Origin: Podarcis raffonei
Lineage: Eukaryota > Chordata > Lepidosauria > Squamata > Lacertidae
Length of the DNA stretch: 64,000 nt
Assembly: GCF_027172205.1 (NCBI RefSeq)
Contig: NC_070607.1
Location: 69,316,831-69,380,830 of the forward strand
Direction of reading: 5' to 3'
Part shown: positions 9,401 to 18,573 of the stretch, piece by piece
How positions within the stretch are numbered: the first letter of the stretch is position 1
Layout: every line of letters starts with the position of its first letter
The notes under the pieces: generated by a model
Database searches by the model: none
Told to the model about the DNA's origin: nothing
What the model saw: the letters and a program-made list of their open reading frames with translations, nothing else
Position numbers and translations under genes: made by a program

Positions 9401-12340
9401 GAAGTGCATATGTGCAAAGAGCAACACATAAATTACTTAAGTGTGAATATCCCCACTTCCATGTAGATCTGCTTATAGGGGAGGAAATTAGCCTGCTGCT
9501 TTCACACCAGATTGCTACATTCCTCACAGACAAATTGACTGGTAAGGAAGGATTGCTGCCTGCTGTAGGGCATAGCTGGTTGGAGCTGTACTTGCTTCCT
9601 TCCAGCAAATTGACTCAAACAGATGGAAGGTGCAGCTTGCTGTATCACATGGCAAGCTGCAGCTTTTTCTCATGGGTACGCTCTGCTGGCTGGAAGGAAG
9701 CAATGTTACTTGCAGTGTTTTTCCAGGCAATATGAGAAACATTGTGGAGGAGTATTTCTTTCGTAAGGGAAAACCTGCAGAGGGACACTGGGATCAGGAG
9801 GGTGGACTATACCAGCTGTTATGAAATATCATGGAGAAAACATTTGGGTGACCTCTGATGTCCAGTATGCTAATTTTATATCTCAGTCACAAGAAGATAC
9901 TTACTCACATTCACAAAAGTTCCCACTGCATCTACATAGGGGTGGAATGCATGTTATGTTTGTTCAGTCGTACCTTGGTTGCCAAATGCCTTGGAACTTG
10001 CACGATTCTCCTCCCTAACGATCGAAAACTGGAAGTGAGTGTTCCAGTTTTCGAACAATTTTCGGAAGCCGAACATCCAGTGCGGCTTCTGATTGGCTGC
10101 AGGATGCTCCTGCAGCCAATAAGAAGCTGCACCTTGGTTTTCAAACGGTTCCGGGAATTGAATGGACTCCTGGAACGCATTCTGTTTGAGAACCAAGGTA
10201 CGACTGTATTTTATTTACATCTGTAGGTTCCAGCAGATGCTTGTATGGGGAATCCTTTTAGGACATGGTCACAAACTGTAATCTGTACAACATCTTCAGA
10301 TTTCAGTCAGTTACCATGTACCATTTTCCTTCTGGAAACAGCAAAAAAGTGGGCAACTCAGCTTTGATTTCTCTAGGTGTTTCATCATATATTACTTATG
10401 CAATGTTGCTTAGTCTTTTCTGCAAAATAAGTAATCATTTTACTGTGTTTTATAGTTAGGGGGAGCCATGGCACCAGCACTGAAGGAACTGCCAAGGTGG
10501 CTTGATGCAAACATGGAGTATGCAGTTGCAGCAGACTGGTCTGACATTGTTAAGCTTTCAGTAAGTTGAAAGGTTTTCAGAGGAATATCTATCTTGTAAC
10601 TCCCCTCCACCTCTTCCATATCTCTTTTCTAATTAGTTTTCTGAATAGGTAGCACAGCTGTTTGTTTTTCAGTACAATTGAAAGATAGTTAAGTGTGAGA
10701 CCATGCTGTATACATAAACCTAGGCTTACCTGCAGATGCAGAGCTGGGTTTTGAATTAAATATGCGAAGAAAGTATCTTTCAAAATGTATCCTGATTCCT
10801 TGTTCTTCACTGATCTCTCTGAATTTCAGGGAAGATAACAAATCACATAATTCATGCATTTCACACTTCCCAAATCATTCAGATTTGCATCCTTTGTGTG
10901 CTCACAATTTGGTTATGCTTCCAGTTTGAGCAATGGCCAAAAGTACTTTCCTGCTAACTTCATCTGAGGATGGCTGGAACTGTTTCTTTGAGAAGGCCCT
11001 TCTAAAAGTACTGAAACACTTTTTTAAAAAAATAAAAAAGAGTAAGCAACTATTAGCTAGCAATAATTAATTAATTATAATTACAGCCCAGTCTTATGCA
11101 TGTTTACTTGGATATCTTGTGTTCAGTCAGGCTTACACCTTAGAAAATGTCCATATTATCACAGCCTTAAGACTGATCCCTCTTGCCAGGGAGTAAGCCC
11201 TATTGAACTTAATAGGACTTATTTTTGGGGTAGACATGTATAGGATTGTAGGGTGGGGGTTGCTGATTATTTTACCAGCAAAGCACAGAGACTTTGTTTT
11301 TGCACAAATGACAGTTTTGTTTGTCACACAGAGAAGCACTTGGGGATTTGTACTCCACTAGAGAACACAGCTGAAGGCACATGTGATTGTGTTAATATTT
11401 GGAATTCTATTTCTTTTATTTTCCAACTCAGGGTTTTTTACCTGAAAGCAAGTTTAATCGTATTCTGACTGAGCCTGTCCTCCGAGATGCTGGGCCTCGG
11501 CGGAGAGGAAGGAGGCCAAGGAGTGAACTTTTTAAAGCTCCTGGCATAGTAGCAGATGCTTCTTCTGGAATGGGACCATTATTCATGAACGGACTTATTG
11601 CTGGAATGGATTTAGTAGGACTTCAGAACATGAGAAACATGCAAGGCATTCCTTTAACTGGGCTGGTTGGGTTTCCTGCTGGATTTGCAGCAATACCTGC
11701 TGGCGAGGATGTCAAAAGTGCTCTGAGTATGTTGCCGATGATGCTACCAGGCATGGCTGCTGTACCACAAATGTTTGGTGTTGGAGGACTTCTTAATCCA
11801 TCAATGACAACTACTTGTACTTCAGCTGCTCCAACTTCATTAGCAAGCACAACTAAAAGTGGTACGTCACACGCAGAAAATGATGCTGAAGACAAACTAA
11901 GTGGCCAAGGTGCAAAAACAGAAACTCTGTCTGAAGACAAGTCTGGTCCTAGCTCATTTTCTGATCAGTCAGAACCTGCAATAACTACCAGTAGTCCTGT
12001 AGCTTTTAACCCGTTTCTTATTCCAGGAATGTCATCTGGACTGATCTATCCCTCAATGTTTCTTTCTCCTGGTATTGGAATGGCATTGCCAGGCCTTCAA
12101 CAAACCAGACACTCAGAGGCAACAAACCTAGAAAGTCAGAAACGGAAGAGGAAGAAAACTAAAGGGGAACTTGCAACTGCAGAACCAGAAACTCTCTCAC
12201 TGTCCGACAAGGAACATGCAAACAGTCAAAACTGTACAGAACAAACACCATCTGTGTCAGAAGAGAATGAACAGGATGTACCAGCGGAGGAGGAGGAGGA
12301 AGAAGAAGAGGAATTCAAAGATATTAAAGATATCAATTAG
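401..12340 (+). CDS. CHD6: CHD6, 3' part of the gene (about 12 coding exons)
   Basis: Chromodomain helicase DNA-binding protein 6 is an ATP-dependent nuclear chromatin remodeller; only its C-terminal half is here. Exons read from splice sites and phase: 401-455 (tentative), 2089-2308, 2888-3096, 3313-4929, 5837-5985, 7554-7760, 8061-8507, 8841-9023, 9108-9227, 10456-10560 and 11432-12340 (stop TAG 12338-12340). From 2089 on, every junction keeps the frame. Peptides such as [40 protein letters not shown] and [20 protein letters not shown] match CHD6 as I recall it, and fit CHD6 better than the paralogues CHD7, CHD8 and CHD9. Domain order: SANT/SLIDE-like block (2089-3096), long variable acidic exon, RRRRGRRK basic patch, two BRK-like segments, RRGRRPR AT-hook-like motif and a conserved hydrophobic C-terminus ending in an acidic tail. 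Chromodomains and helicase lie upstream of the window. Confidence 0.93.
675..1107 (-). mobile_element. retroposed insertion with 17-bp target site duplication
   Basis: The 17-nt word TGATAGCTACTATTTTC occurs at 658-674 and again at 1108-1124, bracketing 433 bp of A/T-rich sequence. The insert opens with a G-run and a T-rich stretch (TTTCTTTTTTTATTGAA), as expected for the reversed A-rich tail of a minus-strand retroposon. It resembles the 3' ends of the L1-type elements at 47.2 and 52.0 kb only in composition. Probably a 5'-truncated LINE tail; the family is not identified. Confidence 0.6.
2089..3096 (+). CDS. CHD6: CHD6 exons for the SANT/SLIDE-like domain
   Basis: Two exons, 2089-2308 and 2888-3096, are joined through a split AG|A arginine codon. 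They read from [20 protein letters not shown] through [15 protein letters not shown] to [19 protein letters not shown] and [20 protein letters not shown]. The Trp/Arg-rich start and helical spacing fit the SANT/SLIDE-like DNA-binding domain that follows the helicase in CHD6-CHD9. The second exon ends K-E-D-G with a phase-1 donor (AAGATG/GTGAGT), which joins the next exon as GGC. Confidence 0.88.
3313..4929 (+). CDS. CHD6: CHD6 long variable exon with poly-Glu tract
   Basis: This 1617-nt exon begins with the conserved block [20 protein letters not shown] and continues through [20 protein letters not shown] and [19 protein letters not shown]. Beyond about 3620 conservation with human, as I recall it, fades into an acidic, Ser/Glu-rich linker. 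Two low-complexity features are visible: a run of about 15 Glu codons (mostly GAG/GAA, about 4369-4413) and a His cluster CHHHHYHH near 4698-4721. The exon ends in phase 1 (AATCAAG/GTAGAG) and joins 5837 to give GAT. The Glu run is a simple GAG-type repeat and is likely to vary in length. Confidence 0.9.
5419..5681. mobile_element. short TIR transposon (MITE), TA-flanked
   Basis: The left end TACCGTATTTTTTGCTCTAT is the inverted complement of the right end ATAGAGCAAAAAATACGGTA. The 263-bp element sits in the CHD6 intron before exon 5837. The interior also folds back imperfectly (GGGATCGCTGTGCAG against a later AGCTGTGCAG). The same termini close the larger GC-rich element at 41283-42155, so both are non-autonomous members of one family. 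TA at each edge suggests a TA target site. No transposase is present and I do not name the superfamily. Confidence 0.75.
6736..7087 (-). mobile_element. Sauria SINE, nearly full length, antisense
   Basis: The left end has TAAAGGTAAAGGGACC, the complement of the (ACCTTT)-type tail. The right end reads TTAACCCACAGCGCCACCCG, the complement of the tRNA-related head. The antisense B-box-like GGGGATTCGAACTGCC is at about 7011-7026. Squamate Sauria SINEs have exactly this layout, with a tail shared with Bov-B LINEs. Three more copies are in this window. It lies in a CHD6 intron with no obvious effect on splicing. Confidence 0.85.
9108..10560 (+). CDS. CHD6: CHD6 exon pair encoding a BRK-like module
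   Basis: Exons 9108-9227 (40 codons) and 10456-10560 (35 codons) are both phase 0. Across the junction the protein runs [15 protein letters not shown] then [16 protein letters not shown] and [15 protein letters not shown]. This matches the BRK pattern of the CHD6-9/kismet group: V-P-V, about ten residues, G-G-A-x-A-P-x-x-K-x-L-x-x-W-L. An earlier segment in exon 8841-9023, [20 protein letters not shown], looks like the C-terminal half of another BRK-like unit. A short DNA transposon lies in the intron between the pair. Confidence 0.8.
9965..10206. mobile_element. Tigger-like (Tc1/mariner) non-autonomous transposon
   Basis: The termini CAGTCGTACCTTGGTT and AACCAAGGTACGACTG are perfect inverted repeats enclosing 242 bp. 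The interior contains further fold-back sequence (GATTGGCTGCAGGA against TCCTGCAGCCAATA). The CAGTnGTACCTnGG end is typical of Tigger/pogo-group elements, and related copies occur near 23.8, 32.0, 38.9, 47.0, 49.6 and 62.2 kb. No coding sequence is seen. It lies in the CHD6 intron between the BRK-like exons. Confidence 0.75.
11085..11265 (+). repeat. dispersed repeat fragment
   Basis: The segment CCCAGTCTTATGCATGTTTA to AGTAAGCCCTATTGAAC and GTATAGGATTGTAG has relatives at about 37105-37185 and 63445-63505 (for example CTACTCGGGAGTAAGGTCTA). The shared theme is a 'TACTC-AGTAAG-CCTATTGA' motif seen widely in reptile introns. I see no terminal repeats or tail and give no family. Confidence 0.4.
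11432..12340 (+). CDS. CHD6: CHD6 terminal coding exon
   Basis: The exon opens after TTCCAACTCAG with [17 protein letters not shown] and then [13 protein letters not shown], an AT-hook-like RGRRPR core. Next comes the conserved Met/Gly/Pro-rich block [20 protein letters not shown] to [18 protein letters not shown], and further on [21 protein letters not shown] basic patch KRKRKKTKG precedes an acidic tail of about nine Glu, and the protein ends FKDIKDIN before TAG. These blocks are shared by CHD6, CHD7 and CHD9; the exact wording here fits CHD6. The last exon carries the whole 3'UTR start. Confidence 0.95.
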   Translation, partial: GFLPESKFNRILTEPVLRDAGPRRRGRRPRSELFKAPGIVADASSGMGPLFMNGLIAGMDLVGLQNMRNMQGIPLTGLVGFPAGFAAIPAGEDVKSALSMLPMMLPGMAAVPQMFGVGGLLNPSMTTTCTSAAPTSLASTTKSGTSHAENDAEDKLSGQGAKTETLSEDKSGPSSFSDQSEPAITTSSPVAFNPFLIPGMSSGLIYPSMFLSPGIGMALPGLQQTRHSEATNLESQKRKRKKTKGELATAEPETLSLSDKEHANSQNCTEQTPSVSEENEQDVPAEEEEEEEEEFKDIKDIN

Positions 12341-14731
12341 AACTTTTGTTTCGTTCTGAAAAAATAATATTGTGGCTTGTAAGTTTCTCATCCCATAAAT
12401 ATTTGTTACAGCCCTCTGTTCCCACTTCACCTTCATAAAAAACCTGTGTTTCTATAAGTAATATTATCTACCTGATTCCTGGTAAGATAACTATGGTGAC
12501 ATGTTAATAGTTGCAGGGTCTTGCCATAGAGATAAGCAGTGTTCTATAATTGGTACGGGAGGCAGAAATTTCTTGTTCAGTTGTCCAGCTGTTCATCCCT
12601 CCCTTCTCCAAAACAGTAGTAAATAAGTACTTGGTGATTGCCAAAACTGCTTGCTTGTTTGAGAGGGGAAATAATTTCAGTAAGACAATGCTTCTCTAAT
12701 GATGGAAACACAAACACAGGAAAAGGTAGATGTTTTTACAAAGACACTGAATTTAAAAAATCTTGTATTTTGGGGTAAAAAGCACAGTTATAGTAAGTGC
12801 TAATGTGTATTTTTTGATTTAAAGTATTTCCCTATTTTATCATGGTTACTAGATTAGTAGTATAGACAGAAGTATATAACTAATGATTGAAAATGCATAT
12901 ATTCATTTCTTTCTTTCTTTTTTTAAAAAAAAAGGCATTAATGGTAGATAATTTCCTCCTGTTCACACTACAAAGTTTTGGAAACAAACTGCTGTAAGTG
13001 AAAAGATTACCTGAACTTTTATATTTCTAAAACCAAATCTTGCTTTATGTTTAAGGTGGATTTCAGTTGTCCTTTCTTTGATTTTAGGCCATTTCCAGCT
13101 CCTGCTAAGAAACTGACGCACATCTTGCATATTTTTTTTTTAATGCAGAGGCAGGAGCTTAATAACTTCCAGTTATTTTTTTTTATTTTTCTATTAGCCG
13201 TTTCTCACAAAGGCCCTTAACAATAATTCCCCCTCCCCCAATGAAGAATAAACTACTGGTTTTAATCTTCTGAGGGAACAGGATTGGCTTTTATCAATTC
13301 TACTACCCTAAGAAATTTTATTTTTTGAAATCAGAATTTTTAAAGATGTGAGATGGGCTTTTGTTAAGGACTGTTGACAGTTTCAAAGCTTGAGTTTATC
13401 CTCTGTTTCTAGTATTAGACTGTGAAGAAAACGTTTTTGCCCCCCCTTTCCATTCCTCTTGATCCCATTCACTGTTCATTGGTATTTCCCAATGTCTCTG
13501 CACATACATTTTGTGTAAGTGTTTCAGATGAAACCCTTTAAAAACATAAGTAGGCTTCCAAAGCTCAGTGTGTTGAAACGCCCTCCACAGGTAATCTTTC
13601 CATAGCCCTCTTTATTCCCACTCCTATGTCACTTTTCTTTCACTTGGGCTTGTTCTAATTTATAGCTCATGGTTCGAGACTTGAAAAAATACACACTTTG
13701 TGGTGCGATGTTTAAATGGCAGACCATTAGAGGGGCTTCGGAGTGTATGCTCATATTCAGATTCACATTTGGTTTGTCACAATTTACTGTATTTTTTACT
13801 TTTTTTCTGTTACAGTTTTGCTAATTTATCAGATGGTCCAAATGTTTTGACATAACTATTTCAGTTTGCATTATTTATTTATGATGCTTTTTTCATTGTC
13901 TTTTATACATTTGGGATTATAAAGTATGTACATGTTACAATTAGCATCTCAAAGAAGTCTGTTACCCATGAACTAAAATTAAGTCTGTATGTTGCAGTGA
14001 ATTTATTCTGAGTTTTCTGGGTTGGAATCAATTTCAACAATTTATGATTATGCTATTGCAAGAGATTGAATAATGACATAGGCCCTATTTAAATAGCACC
14101 CTGTAGCACAGATACTGTATCACTCTTGACAGATTTCTTAGAAATGCTGCTATCTGTTTAACTAACATTTTGTTCAGTTTTGCCTCCAGTGGAAGCAGAG
14201 AGGTTTTTTCAGCTGTTAAATCCAAAATCAATATAATTTATTTATGTAAAAAAAAAATCACTTGATATATTTTTGAACCTTTTAAGTACTAACTTTTTAT
14301 TTAGTAGAAAACATGTACTTGCCCTAAATCCTTAAAATACAAATGCTATAAAACTTCATATATCTTGAAAGCCTTACTGTGAATGGATGCAGGTCTCTCT
14401 CTCTGGAGTCTATTTGTAATATATAAAAAGATTATTTGCCAGAGCTACACTCGTAAGGAACAGGGTTGAGACTAAACTTTTATTTAGTTTGTCAGCATGT
14501 GCTATATACCTTGTTCTTTCTTATTTAATGTGTGTGTGTCTGAGTGTGTAGGTTTCTCTTTGACTTTTAATGTGTGACTCTTTTGCAGTGATGGAGCTAC
14601 TCTGGCTTATTTACAATGAAAGGCATCAATGGCTACTTATTTTTCCCCATTATCATCTTGGAGAACAAATGCAGATTTCCCACTTATTTCGTGAACACTC
14701 ACATAAACATAGATGCTTCATCTAATGTGCT

Positions 14732-14742
14732 ATTAAAATAAA
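14732..14742 (+). terminator. poly(A) signal pair for CHD6
   Basis: The overlapping signals ATTAAA (14732-14737) and AATAAA (14737-14742) are followed within 15 nt by GT-rich TGTCTGTGCTTGT. Cleavage would fall near 14757, giving a 3'UTR of about 2.4 kb. Confidence 0.6.
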
Positions 14743-15320
14743 CTGTCTGTGCTTGTAAAAAATGATAAATAGATTTAAAAGTCAGATTTTTAATTTTTTA
14801 ATTTAGTGCCTATATCATGCATTTTTAAAAATATTGGCAGAGCCTTGCGAAAGTTGTATATACTTTTTTCTAGGAAATCTATTTCTGATTGTTTTGCTTG
14901 ACTTGGAACTAAACATGACTTGCCTTTTTCTCAGCATGAGCACTGTTTTGGGCTGTAGCTTATCTTTCTTTCATATTACTTCCCAGATGACCCAAGAAGC
15001 CCCACTGTATAAACTATGCATTACTTTTATGACTGGGTAGATTTGATTTAATTGCACAATACAGTACTTACATACTTTTCAGCAAACTAAACCATAATAC
15101 TATTTTAAGCCATCCTTCTATCAGACAGTGCTTTCAAATATTCTTTAACATTAACATTCCATATTGTTTTGGCACCCAGCTGGATGGAGGTTTCCAAGCT
15201 ACACAACTAGAGCTATTTCCAGCTCAAGGACCAGAAGACACTAAGAGAGTTTCATCATTTAAAATCTAGTGATTCATGTACACCCCATAGTGAATTTGCA
15301 CAGCACATCTAATTAGCAAA

Positions 15321-15326
15321 AATAAA
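15321..15326 (+). terminator. possible distal CHD6 poly(A) signal
   Basis: AATAAA is followed directly by a strongly GT-rich stretch (GTATGTAGTGGTGGTGTC), the classic downstream element. It could give a longer CHD6 transcript ending near 15345. Confidence 0.45.
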
Positions 15327-15349
15327 GTATGTAGTGGTGGTGTCACCTG

Positions 15350-17137
15350 TTTAGATCCTGAGAATTTCAATTCAAAAACTGCCATGGTGAAGGGTGTCAG
15401 TAACTGTTTCCAATGTAAGGCTTCTAAAACTCTCTTAAGACACTATCATGCTCTTAGGAATATTTTATAGTGATGTCTTTATTTCTTAAATCTGCCAGTA
15501 TTCCTTAAACAATGCAATTTCAGAGTGAAACGAACTGTAGGAGGTTTGGATTATTGCATCATGCAACAGAATGGCCAAGATATAAGGACCTCAAATGCTG
15601 AGCCTTTGCATATAGGACAGCCACAATATAAAAACAATTAAATGTTTTGTTATGCAGTGTTCTACTTGAGCAGAAATCTCATTTTCATCCCATAAATGTT
15701 TATATGTTGTAAAACCTCTTTTGTTATCCAAAATCTCTTATAATAATATAATTCACCAACCAGCCTCAATGTTGTATGGGTATGGATTGTGTCTGATAGA
15801 TTCCCCTTCTGTTTAGGAGGCCGGAGAATGATGTTCTTTGTGCAGGAGGCAGGCCTGAAGTGGCTTTCACCAGCATGGGACAGACTGTCTTACCAAACTA
15901 CAGTAGCTGAAAACCATTATTTTATGCCTTGAACTAGATTCAGTATCAACTAAGAAACCACCTGATTACTGAAATTTATTTGAATGGAGAACTATAAAGG
16001 AGGTCTGACTACATTCTGAACATCTTTTCCTGCCATCACAGCAGATTGATAATTTATCAGAGATATGTGAACATTTACTTCCCATCTCAGTTCAACAATT
16101 ACAATTACCTCCTTTTTCAAATGTGTAAAAGCACTGCTATTCCTGATAATAAGTTTTTAAATCCTGAAACCACCCTACTTGTCCCCTTCCCCCAATACAG
16201 CCCTAATTCATAGCACCCAAGCTATAGAATTGTCCGGTCAACTGAAGAGCCAAATGTCCTGTCTCTCAAGTATATTTAAAGGAGATAACAGAAGAAAAAA
16301 TAGTTGCCTTCCAAAGTGCAGAAAGAAAGTATGTTGAGGAGCCCCCAGGCCAAGCAGCTAATGACACATTTCCAAAGACTGATAACTGGGTTCTAAGTGT
16401 GCTGTCTCAATGGGTTGTTTTTAAAGCTGTTGATTAAAGTATTTTTTGTCATCTTTTTAGAAAAAATTGATTAAGTGGTAAAATTAAATCTACATGTAAT
16501 CAAGTGTACATTTTTGAAATATTGAAGAAAATGTGGGACAACCTATGGTCAAAGAAACAAAAACTAGCAATTGTTGGAAAGAGAGGCTGTTTATTTTTTG
16601 TTGTTGTTCCTTTTCGTATTATTTAATTTTTCATATTTCCTCACCAAAATGAGAATACTTCAGCAATGTATACCTTTAATTGTCAGAGCCTACTGGATTA
16701 AAATGTGTCTTCATTAGTTAGAATTAACCCACAACAACTGAGCAGTTTACTCATTTGTTGATTAATTAATCAATTTAAGGTGATACATGTTTGCAGCGCT
16801 ACTTATTTTATCTACCTGACTAGGGTAACACTACAACCTTTTGCCCCCAAAACCTAAAATGCTGGAGTACTCTGAGTGGCTTCAGTTGGCATAGTCAATA
16901 GAACTTGCTTGGTTCCAGATCATGCAGTAACTAACATGGCTCACAAATCTGTTGCACACTATTTTCCAAGAAAGTTAAAAGTTCTTTTGGGCAGTTTGAG
17001 GGAGTGATGTTGAACACTAATCGTACATGCAGTCCGACTACTTTTGTGACACTGGCTCCATAGCACTGCTCCAGTCTGAGAAGTATCTTGGACTGAGATA
17101 GTGGGTGGTTTCCTGACTGTCTGAGCCAATGGCTTAC
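15350..17137. other. intergenic DNA, nothing recognised
   Basis: No exon-like ORF with splice sites, transposon ends or RNA gene is recognised between the CHD6 3'UTR and the next SINE. The sequence is A/T-rich and non-repetitive by eye. Confidence 0.5.
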
Positions 17138-17144
17138 TTTTCAG

Positions 17145-17475
17145 GGTAAAGGTAAAGGTACCCCTGACCATTAGGTCCAGTTATGAACGACTCTGGGGTT
17201 GCAGCGCTCATCTCGCTCTATAGGCCGAGGGAGCTGGCATTTGTCCGCAGACAGCTTCCAGGTCATGTGGCCAGCATGACTAAGCTGCTTCTGTCGAAAC
17301 CAGAGCAGTGCACGGAAATGCTGTTTACCTTCCTGCTGGAGCGGTACCTATTTATCTACTTGCACTTGAAATGCTTTCAAACTGCTAGGTGGGCAGGAGC
17401 TGGAACCGAACAACGGGAGCTCACCCTGTCGCGGGGATTCGAACTGCCGACCTTCGGCAAGTCCTAGGCTCTGTG
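17145..17475 (-). mobile_element. Sauria SINE, head-truncated, with 7-bp target duplication
   Basis: GGTAAAGGTAAAGGTACCCC (complement of the ACCTTT tail) opens the element, and it stops at CCTAGGCTCTGTGG, short of the full tRNA-like head. TTTTCAG at 17138-17144 is repeated at 17476-17482, which marks the insertion boundaries. It sits about 0.9 kb upstream of the RBL1 start codon. Confidence 0.85.
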
Positions 17476-18229
17476 GTTTTCAGTGTAGGTTCACCCTAAT
17501 CTAGATAACTGGGGGGGGGGGAGGAATTCAAGCATAAATTGAAAGCAACAACCTGGGTGTGGGTGTGTGCATTATTTCTTACCCCAGGCTTGTAAATTAA
17601 AATGCTTGATTTGTTTAATCAGCCAGAGTTTTTCCTCTCTCATTTGTAAACAGTCTTTGACAACAAGGACCAAACATATAAAGCACTTTTTATAGCCAGG
17701 ATAGCGCCATTTAAAAAGAAAGAAAGAAAAGTCCAGAAAGCTAGGGCAGAGTTATTAAAAAAAACTAGAGGGGTGGGATGACCTAGGTAATAAATAGCAG
17801 CCCTTCCTCGTCTCCGTTTATTACTGTTTATGACGTGAAAGGTGTGGCTCGAGCTCGTCCAGAACTGACCCCCCCCCCCGAACCTGGAAGCTTAAGATTT
17901 TATCAGGAAGCCATTCCAGATATATAAGAATTTCCTGTTGCTATGAGGAAATAACTGCGGTTTTTGTTTGTTTATTTATTTTGAACCTGAGCTGGAAAAG
18001 TGACAACAACTTCTACTGAGGAAGTGTTTCTTTACCCTGCTGTCCCTTGGACAGATACCCCGGAGAACCGATAGGGAGGCTAGCAAAACGTGGAGCTGAG
18101 CAGCTCACCCTCGCTTGACCGTGTCCTTTCCCTCCTCTTGACTCCCTTTTGGGGGGGGAACCAATTATTAGTACGGTCTGGGACATCGGAGTGCATTTTA
18201 TCCCCCATCCCCGCGCACGACCTTCGAAA
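17476..18229. other. RBL1 upstream region, no gene
   Basis: This holds several homopolymer runs (G-run at about 17512-17521, C-run at about 17871-17879) and no recognised gene or transposon. The composition shifts to GC- and CpG-rich near 18200, where the RBL1 promoter begins. Confidence 0.5.
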
Positions 18230-18423
18230 ATGTTTGCGAATCTACCGATGGCGAAAACGCCGCTAGATATTTAAAGAGGCTTCACCGGGCGGGGGAGGAG
18301 CCCGAGTCGAGCGTCGCTCGCTGAGTGGCTGAGGCCGTTTTGGCGCGCTCGGCGCAAAGGATTGTGGGCGATCGGGAGGCCTGTTTTTACGCGGGGGGTC
18401 TCGCGGGACGGGGTGGAAGCATC
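18230..18423 (+). promoter_or_regulatory. RBL1: RBL1 (p107) promoter and 5'UTR: E2F site, GC box, no TATA
   Basis: A perfect E2F consensus TTTGGCGC lies at 18339-18346. GGCGCAAA, an imperfect opposite-strand partner, follows at 18351-18358, and GGCGAAAA is at 18250-18257. A Sp1-type GC box GGGCGGGGGA is at 18288-18297. No TATA box is visible. Mammalian p107 promoters are known to be E2F-controlled, so p107, which represses E2F targets, can feed back on its own gene. The transcription start is not determinable here. The first ATG, at 18424, has A at -3. Confidence 0.75.
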
Positions 18424-18573
18424 ATGCCGGGGGAAGACGGCGACCCGGCCGACAGCCAGTGCCCTATCCGGGCCGCCATAGGTCACCTCTGCCAGGAGCT
18501 CAACTTGGACGCCAGCAGCGCCGCCGAGGCCCTTCGGGATTTCACGGCACTGCGAGGCACCTACAGCCTGGAG
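18424..18573 (+). CDS. RBL1: RBL1 exon 1 (start codon)
   Basis: The first ATG is at 18424 (context ATCATGC) and opens MPGEDGDPADSQ before the conserved CQELNLDASSAAEALRDFTA. The frame is open upstream to 18325 but only from a GTG, so 18424 is the best start. The length of 50 codons fits the human exon. The donor is CTGGAG/GTGGGA. Confidence 0.92.

Larger units (their letters stand above)
12341..15345 (+). other. CHD6: CHD6 3'UTR (proximal end near 14757, possible distal end near 15345)
   Basis: After the stop codon there is about 2.4-3 kb of A/T-rich non-coding DNA free of recognisable transposons, in contrast to the flanks. That is what a long conserved 3'UTR would look like. Three canonical AATAAA signals occur, at 13247, 14737 and 15321. 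I favour 14737 as the main site because an ATTAAA overlaps it and a TGTCTGTGCTTGT stretch follows. The end is inferred, not seen. Confidence 0.65.

Noticed and set aside
18325-18423. Upstream in-frame start for RBL1
   Set aside because: The frame is open from 18325 but begins with GTG, not ATG, and overlaps the E2F site. The ATG at 18424 gives a protein of the expected length.
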